Shown here: positions 6,022-10,401 of the stretch, piece by piece | Numbering within the stretch: the first letter of the stretch is position 1 | How the letters are laid out: each line of letters starts with the position of its first letter | Source: an uncultured Caulobacteraceae bacterium | Lineage (GTDB): Bacteria; Pseudomonadota; Alphaproteobacteria; Caulobacterales; Caulobacteraceae | Reading direction: 5' to 3' | Length of the DNA stretch: 10,401 nt | NCBI GenBank assembly: GCA_946482375.1 | Contig: CAMLRH010000066.1 | Location: 1 to 10,401 of the forward strand | Translations under genes and position numbers: made by a program | The notes under the pieces: generated by a model | What the model saw: only the letters and a program-made list of their open reading frames with translations | Databases searched by the model: none | Told to the model about the DNA's origin: nothing

Positions 6022-6837
6022 ATGTCACTGGAGAATCTGCCGCCGCTCCGCGAGAGCCTCGCCGAGCACGGGTTGCTGGCCAAGAAGAGCTTCGGCCAGC
6101 ACTTCCTCCTCGACCTCAACGTCACGCGCAAGATCGCCCGTCTTGCCGGTCCGCTGGAGGGCGAGACGGTCATCGAGGTCGGCCCCGGCCCCGGCGGCCT
6201 GACCCGCGCCCTGCTCGAAGCCGGCGCCAAGGTGATCGCCGTCGAGAAGGATGCCCGCTTCATCCCGCTGCTGCAGGCGCTCGCCGATGCAGCCGACGGC
6301 CGGCTGACCGTCGTCGAGGCCGATGCGCTGGCGGTCGACGAAGCGGCGCTGGCGCCCAGCGGCCACGTCGTCTCCAACCTCCCCTACAACGTCGGTACGC
6401 CGCTGCTGCTGAAGTGGCTGACCGGCCCGTGGCGGCCGAAGTCGATGACGCTGATGTTCCAGAAGGAGGTCGCCGACCGCATCGCCGCCAAACCTGGCGC
6501 CTCGGCCTACGGGCGTCTCTCCGTCATCTCGCAGGCCGTCGCCAACGCGCAGGTGGTAATGGACCTCCCCGCCCGCGCCTTCACCCCGCCGCCGAAGGTG
6601 GCGAGCGCCGTCGTCCGCCTCGACCCACGTCCCGACCAGCCGTCCGACGCCGACCTCGCCGCACTGGAAAAGGTCACCGCCGCCGCCTTCGGCCAGCGCC
6701 GCAAGATGCTGCGCTCCAGCCTCAAGGCGCTGGGCGGCGAGGCGCTGTGCGAGGCGGCCGGCATCGACCCCAACCTTCGCGCCGAGGTCGTCCCCATCGA
6801 CGGCATGCTGGCGCTGGCGCGACAACTGAAGCCGTAA
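6022..6837 (+). CDS. rsmA: 16S rRNA (adenine1518-N6/adenine1519-N6)-dimethyltransferase RsmA (KsgA)
   Basis: RsmA uses S-adenosylmethionine to dimethylate two adjacent adenines in the 3'-terminal helix of 16S rRNA, a late step and checkpoint of 30S assembly. From ATG 6022 it has 271 residues, close to the 273 of E. coli. Visible signatures are KKSFGQHFLLD (21-31), the SAM motif EVGPGPGGLTRALL (52-65), an acidic residue after strand 2 (VEKD, 74-77), EADAL (99-103), the catalytic NLPY (119-122) and FTPPPKVASAVVRL (187-200). A small C-terminal domain contains FGQRRKMLRSSL (223-234). The frame extends upstream to GTG 6001, but those codons lie in the repeat and before the ribosome binding site, so I reject that start. 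The pdxA-rsmA order is as in E. coli. The gap from pdxA is almost wholly repeat, so expression may depend on its folding. Confidence 0.96.
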   Translation: MSLENLPPLRESLAEHGLLAKKSFGQHFLLDLNVTRKIARLAGPLEGETVIEVGPGPGGLTRALLEAGAKVIAVEKDARFIPLLQALADAADGRLTVVEADALAVDEAALAPSGHVVSNLPYNVGTPLLLKWLTGPWRPKSMTLMFQKEVADRIAAKPGASAYGRLSVISQAVANAQVVMDLPARAFTPPPKVASAVVRLDPRPDQPSDADLAALEKVTAAAFGQRRKMLRSSLKALGGEALCEAAGIDPNLRAEVVPIDGMLALARQLKP

Positions 6838-6882
6838 CCGCGCGTTGCTTCGACTCGCGACCGTCACGCGCTATGGAGACCC

Positions 6883-9132
6883 ATGGCCAAGCCTAAATCC
6901 ACGCGCGTCCCACAAGGTCTTCCCGACCGTGAAACCCTGCTGCGCTACATCCGCGAGGCCGGCGAGACCGGCAAGGCCGACATCGCCCGCGCGTTCGGCC
7001 TGAAAGGCGCCGACCGCCGCGCGCTGCGCGAGATGCTGCGCGACCTCGAAGCCGAAGGCGCGCTCGGCAAGCGCGGGCGGCGCGGCATCTCCGAAGCCGG
7101 GGCCCTTCCCCCCGTCGGCGTCGCCGACGTGACCGAGCGCGACGCCGACGGCGACCTCTTCGTGAAGCTGACAAAGGGCGGCGAGGATCTGCCGCTGATT
7201 CGCCTCGCCCCCGACCGCAATGAGAAGGTCGCCGGCGCGCCGGGCCTCGGCGACCGGGTCCTCGTCCGCTTCGAGCGGCTGGAGAACGGCGAATTCGAAG
7301 CCCGCCTGATCAAGCGGCTGGGCCAGAGCGCCCACAAAATCCTCGGCGTCATCCGCAAGGGCCGCCGCGAGGTCCGCGTCGAGCCGGTCGACCGCAAGAC
7401 CAAAGAGACGCTGGTCCTGCAGGACCCCGGCGATCTGGAGGACGGCGACCTCGTGCTGGCCCAGGTCGGCGCCACGCATGCCGGGCGCAACATCCACTTC
7501 GGCAAGGTGCTGGAGGTGGTCGGCCGCGAAGACCAGCCGCGCGCCGCCTCGCTGATCGCCATCCACGCCCACGGCATCCCGACCGGCTTCTCCGATCAGG
7601 CGCAGGCGGAGGCGCAAGCCGCCGAACCGCCGACGCTCAGCGGTCGCGAAGACCTGCGCGACCTGCCCTTCGTCACCATCGACCCCATCGACGCCCGCGA
7701 CCACGACGACGCCGTCCACGCCCATCCCGACCCCGATCCGAAGAACCCCGGCGGCTGGGTCGTCTGGGTCGCCATCGCCGACGTCGCCGCCTACGTCACC
7801 GCCGGTACTGCGCTGGACAAGGAGGCCCGCGAGAAGGGCAACAGCGTCTACTTCCCCGACCGCGTCGAGCCGATGCTGCCCGAGCGGCTGTCGAACGGGC
7901 TGTGCTCACTGCGCGAGGGCGAGAACCGCGCCTGCATGGCCTTGCGGATGGTCTTCAACGCGCAGGGCAAAAAGATCAGCCACCGCTTCGTGCGCGGCCT
8001 GATGCGCTCGGCCGCCAAGCTGGCCTACGAGGAGGCGCAGGCCGCCATCGACGGCAAGCCGGGCGACAAGGCCGGGCCGCTGCTCGACGCCGTGCTGAAG
8101 CCCCTGTGGACCGGCTACCGCGTCATGCTGAAGGGCCGCGAGGCGCGCAGCCCGCTGGCCATCGAAAGCCTCGAACGCAAGGTCGCCATCAACGAGAGGG
8201 GCGAGGTCACCTCGATCACGCCGCGCGAGAGCCTTGAGGCGCACCGGCTCATCGAGGAAATGATGATCCAGGCCAACGTCTGCGCCGCCGAGACGCTGGA
8301 GGTGAAGAAGACGCCGCTGATCTACCGCGTCCACGACACGCCCAGTCAGGAGAAGGTGCAGTCGCTGGTCGACTTCCTGCAGACGCTGGGCGTCAATTGG
8401 AGCAAGGGCGAGGCGCCACGCACCGACCGCTTCAACCGCCTGCTCGACCAGACCCGCGAGACGCCCCACGCCGAGATCGTCAACGAGGTCGTCCTGCGCA
8501 CCCAGATGCAGGCCCACTACAACGCCGACAACATCGGCCACTTCGGGCTGAACCTGGCGCGCTACGCCCACTTCACGAGCCCGATCCGCCGCTACGCCGA
8601 CCTGATCGTCCACCGCGCCCTGATCCGCGGACTGGGCTTGGGGAACGACGGCCTGACCGATCAGGACATCGCCCAGATCCGCGACACCGCCGAGCGCATC
8701 ACCTTCGCCGAACGCCGCGCGATGGCCGCCGAGCGCGACGCGACGGATCGCTATGTGGCGTCCTTCCTGGCCGACCGCGTGGGGGCCGAGTTCACCGGAC
8801 GCATCACCGGCGTCACGCGTTTCGGCCTCTTCGTGCGCCTGACCGACACCGGCGCCGACGGCCTCGTGCCGGTGAGTTCGCTGGGTAGCGAATACTTCGT
8901 CCACGACGACCGCACGCACGCCCTGGTCGGCGAACGCACCGGCAAGCGCTGGCCGCTCGGCATGGCCGTGGAGGTGCGCCTGCAGGAGGCGACGCCCATC
9001 ACCGGCGGCCTGCTGTTCGAGATGCTGAGCGACCCCGCCCCCGCCGACGCCTCCATGCCCCGCCCGAGGCTCGGCATGCGCGGACGCGGCAGGCCGCGCG
9101 AACGCAGCGGTCGGGGAAATCGCCGACGCTGA
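6883..9132 (+). CDS. rnr: Ribonuclease R, 3'-5' exoribonuclease
   Basis: RNase R is a processive, hydrolytic 3'-5' exoribonuclease that degrades structured RNA and acts in mRNA decay, rRNA quality control and stress or cold adaptation. The 749 residues show the family order: an N-terminal winged-helix domain (about 13-72), cold-shock/OB domains (about 75-245), the RNB catalytic domain (about 255-590), an S1 domain (about 632-715) and a basic tail. The active site IDPIDARDHDDAV (266-278) gives Asp 267, 273, 275 and 276, matching E. coli D272, D278, D280 and D281. The RNB core also has TSPIRRYADLIVHR (565-578). The tail (about 727-749) is rich in Arg and Gly, a typical RNA-binding extension. 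Length is somewhat below E. coli RNase R (813). The winged-helix domain and tail favour RNase R over RNase II. GGAG at 6875-6878 precedes the ATG by four bases. It follows rsmA by 45 bases. Confidence 0.96.
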   Translation: MAKPKSTRVPQGLPDRETLLRYIREAGETGKADIARAFGLKGADRRALREMLRDLEAEGALGKRGRRGISEAGALPPVGVADVTERDADGDLFVKLTKGGEDLPLIRLAPDRNEKVAGAPGLGDRVLVRFERLENGEFEARLIKRLGQSAHKILGVIRKGRREVRVEPVDRKTKETLVLQDPGDLEDGDLVLAQVGATHAGRNIHFGKVLEVVGREDQPRAASLIAIHAHGIPTGFSDQAQAEAQAAEPPTLSGREDLRDLPFVTIDPIDARDHDDAVHAHPDPDPKNPGGWVVWVAIADVAAYVTAGTALDKEAREKGNSVYFPDRVEPMLPERLSNGLCSLREGENRACMALRMVFNAQGKKISHRFVRGLMRSAAKLAYEEAQAAIDGKPGDKAGPLLDAVLKPLWTGYRVMLKGREARSPLAIESLERKVAINERGEVTSITPRESLEAHRLIEEMMIQANVCAAETLEVKKTPLIYRVHDTPSQEKVQSLVDFLQTLGVNWSKGEAPRTDRFNRLLDQTRETPHAEIVNEVVLRTQMQAHYNADNIGHFGLNLARYAHFTSPIRRYADLIVHRALIRGLGLGNDGLTDQDIAQIRDTAERITFAERRAMAAERDATDRYVASFLADRVGAEFTGRITGVTRFGLFVRLTDTGADGLVPVSSLGSEYFVHDDRTHALVGERTGKRWPLGMAVEVRLQEATPITGGLLFEMLSDPAPADASMPRPRLGMRGRGRPRERSGRGNRRR

Positions 9133-9169
9133 TTGCCTGCCGCTGGGTCATCCGGCATCTGCTGTTTCC

Positions 9170-9898
9170 ATGTCCGACGATCCGCTGCTCGAAGCCAACT
9201 ACGACCCGCGCCAGGACGGGGCCATGCGCGAGGGTCAGCCGCTGGCGCGGCCGCGACACGCGGCGACGCTGATCATCGTTCGGCGCGACGGCAGCAAGCC
9301 GCGCCTGCTGATGGGCCGGCGGGCGGGCGGGCACACGTTCATGCCGTCGAAGTGGGTGTTTCCGGGCGGCCGTGTCGACCGGACGGATTTCGTCGCGCCG
9401 GCCGCCTCCGACCTGACGCCGGCCGTCGAGCAGAAGCTGGAACTGACCGCCCGGCACGCCAGCCCGCGACTGCCGCGCGCGCTGGCCATGGCCGCCGTCC
9501 GCGAGACCTTCGAGGAGGTGGGCCTGTTGCTGGCCAGAGAAGCGCCGTCGCGGCCGGGAGCCGGGCCCTGGCGTGAATTTCTGGAGGCCGGAGCCCTGCC
9601 CGACCTTGCGCCGCTCAGGTTCGTGGCCCGCGCCATCACCCCGCCTTACCGGCCGCGCCGCTTCGACGCCCGCTTCTTCATGGCCGAGGCCGACGCGCTG
9701 CTCAGCCTCGAGCGACGCCCCGATTGCGGCGAACTGGATGAGATCGCCTGGGTCGACCTCGACGAGGCGCTGGCGCTGGACCTCCCCAACATCACCCGCT
9801 TCGTCGTGCAGGAGGTGGCGAAGCGGCTGGAAGAACCCGACCGCCCGGTGCCCTTCATGCGCTTCCAGAACGGCCGGCGCGCGCTGGGCCACCTGTGA
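9170..9898 (+). CDS. Nudix hydrolase with an interrupted Nudix box (first of a tandem pair)
   Basis: The 242-residue protein has a Nudix fold: RPRHAATLIIVRR (28-39), LMGRR (47-51), WVFPGGRVD (62-70), and the metal-binding half of the Nudix box RETFEEVGL (111-119), with Glu 112, 115 and 116. Normally 13 residues separate the box glycine from this Arg; here 43 do, so about 30 residues are inserted. That resembles the NUDT19-like/CoA-pyrophosphatase-type branch, but I cannot assign a substrate. A later segment, ARAITPP with RFDARFFMAEAD (153-174), is shared with the next gene. Two starts are possible. ATG 9170 has no visible ribosome binding site, while ATG 9224 (224 residues) has AGGA at 9213-9216 seven bases upstream and still keeps the whole domain. 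It follows rnr by 37 bases. A nucleotide-diphosphate clean-up or CoA-related role is a family-level guess. Confidence 0.85.
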   Translation: MSDDPLLEANYDPRQDGAMREGQPLARPRHAATLIIVRRDGSKPRLLMGRRAGGHTFMPSKWVFPGGRVDRTDFVAPAASDLTPAVEQKLELTARHASPRLPRALAMAAVRETFEEVGLLLAREAPSRPGAGPWREFLEAGALPDLAPLRFVARAITPPYRPRRFDARFFMAEADALLSLERRPDCGELDEIAWVDLDEALALDLPNITRFVVQEVAKRLEEPDRPVPFMRFQNGRRALGHL

Positions 9899-10401
9899 TC
9901 GTCCGCCCGCGCCACGCGGCGAGCCTGATCCTGCTGCGCCGCTCGGGCCGGGGCGTCGAGGTCCTGATGGGCCGTCGCCCCGCCCGCTCCCGCTTCGCGC
10001 CGGACGTCTTCGTCTTCCCCGGCGGGGCGGTGGACGCCGCCGACCGCACCGCCCAACCGCTGTCAGCGCTGTCGGAAGCCTGCATCCGCCGCACCGGTGC
10101 GCCGCCGCGCCTGGCCCAGGCGCTCGCCATGGCCGCGCTGCGCGAGACCGAGGAAGAAACCGGCGTCGTCCTGCCGCCGGACCTGTCGGCGCTTCGGCTG
10201 CTCGCCCGGGCGATCACCCCGCCATCCAGCCCCGTCCGCTTCCACGCCCGCTTCTTCGTCGCCGACGCCGAAGCCGCGCGGGGTGAACCCTCTGAGACCC
10301 ATGAACTGTCAGACCTCGCCTACCGTCCGCTGGAGGACGCCCTGAAGCTGCCGATCTTCGATGTCACCGAGATCACGTTGCAGGCTCTGGCGGCCGATCT
10401 G
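9895..10401 (+). CDS. Second Nudix hydrolase of the pair, 3' end outside the window
   Basis: An open frame runs from GTG 9895 to the right edge (169 residues). It overlaps the preceding stop in a GTGA (9895-9898), which implies translational coupling; no separate ribosome binding site is visible. It is clearly a paralogue of its neighbour: RPRHAASLILLRR (4-16), LMGRR (24-28), FVFPGGAVD (39-47), ALAMAALRETEEETGV (76-91) and ARAITPP with RFHARFFVADAE (104-126) appear in the same order. The box half RETEEETGV keeps metal-binding Glu 84, 87 and 88. The gap from the box glycine to this Arg is 38 residues, so the same kind of insertion is present but a few residues shorter. It lacks the roughly 25-residue N-terminal extension of the first protein. 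The substrate is unknown. The reading frame and fold are well supported; the end is not seen. Confidence 0.85.
   Translation, partial: MIVRPRHAASLILLRRSGRGVEVLMGRRPARSRFAPDVFVFPGGAVDAADRTAQPLSALSEACIRRTGAPPRLAQALAMAALRETEEETGVVLPPDLSALRLLARAITPPSSPVRFHARFFVADAEAARGEPSETHELSDLAYRPLEDALKLPIFDVTEITLQALAADL

Noticed and set aside
7906..8919. A 337-codon minus-strand open frame opposite rnr
   Set aside because: Same shadow pattern; the sense strand carries the conserved RNB motifs.
9144..9160. Possible third copy of the repeat head (GGTCATCCGG) between rnr and the first Nudix gene
   Set aside because: Only GTCATCC matches; the following bases and the AAGGAC end are absent, so chance is enough.

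Overview
The window is a compact, GC-rich housekeeping stretch with every supported gene on the + strand. It looks alphaproteobacterial. The best fit is Caulobacterales (Caulobacter, Phenylobacterium or Brevundimonas type), judged from protein style, gene order and a GTCATCCT...AAGGAC palindromic intergenic repeat. The genus is an inference and was not tested by a search.

Layout: (1) 2-73, the last codons of a gene that is probably lptF. (2) 70-1179, lptG, overlapping the previous gene by ATGA. (3) about 1223-3496, lptD, the outer-membrane LPS translocon barrel. (4) 3572-4903, a SurA-type periplasmic chaperone/PPIase. (5) 4900-5922, pdxA, overlapping surA by GTGA. (6) 5898-6015, a nested inverted-repeat element that includes the 3' end of pdxA and reaches the translation start of rsmA. 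(7) 6022-6837, rsmA. (8) 6883-9132, rnr (RNase R). (9) 9170-9898 and 9895-10401 (cut by the window edge), two related Nudix hydrolases in tandem, overlapping by GTGA.

Functionally, the left half is an envelope-assembly block. LptF/LptG form the inner-membrane LPS extractor, LptD is the outer-membrane exit and SurA helps fold outer-membrane barrels such as LptD. It continues into the lptD-surA-pdxA-rsmA order also known from E. coli, which joins envelope biogenesis to pyridoxal phosphate synthesis and 16S rRNA dimethylation. After rsmA the E. coli order (apaG-apaH) is replaced by RNase R and the Nudix pair. Gaps are short (0 to about 100 bases), there are three 4-base stop/start overlaps and no convincing intrinsic terminator, so much of the window may be co-transcribed.

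I see no phage, insertion sequence, CRISPR array, tRNA or rRNA, and no undescribed multi-gene system. The most unusual structure is the nested inverted repeat between pdxA and rsmA. It is built from two head-to-head copies of one repeat unit. One copy encodes the last residues and stop region of PdxA, and the other carries the rsmA ribosome binding site. No stretch longer than 300 bases lacks a gene.
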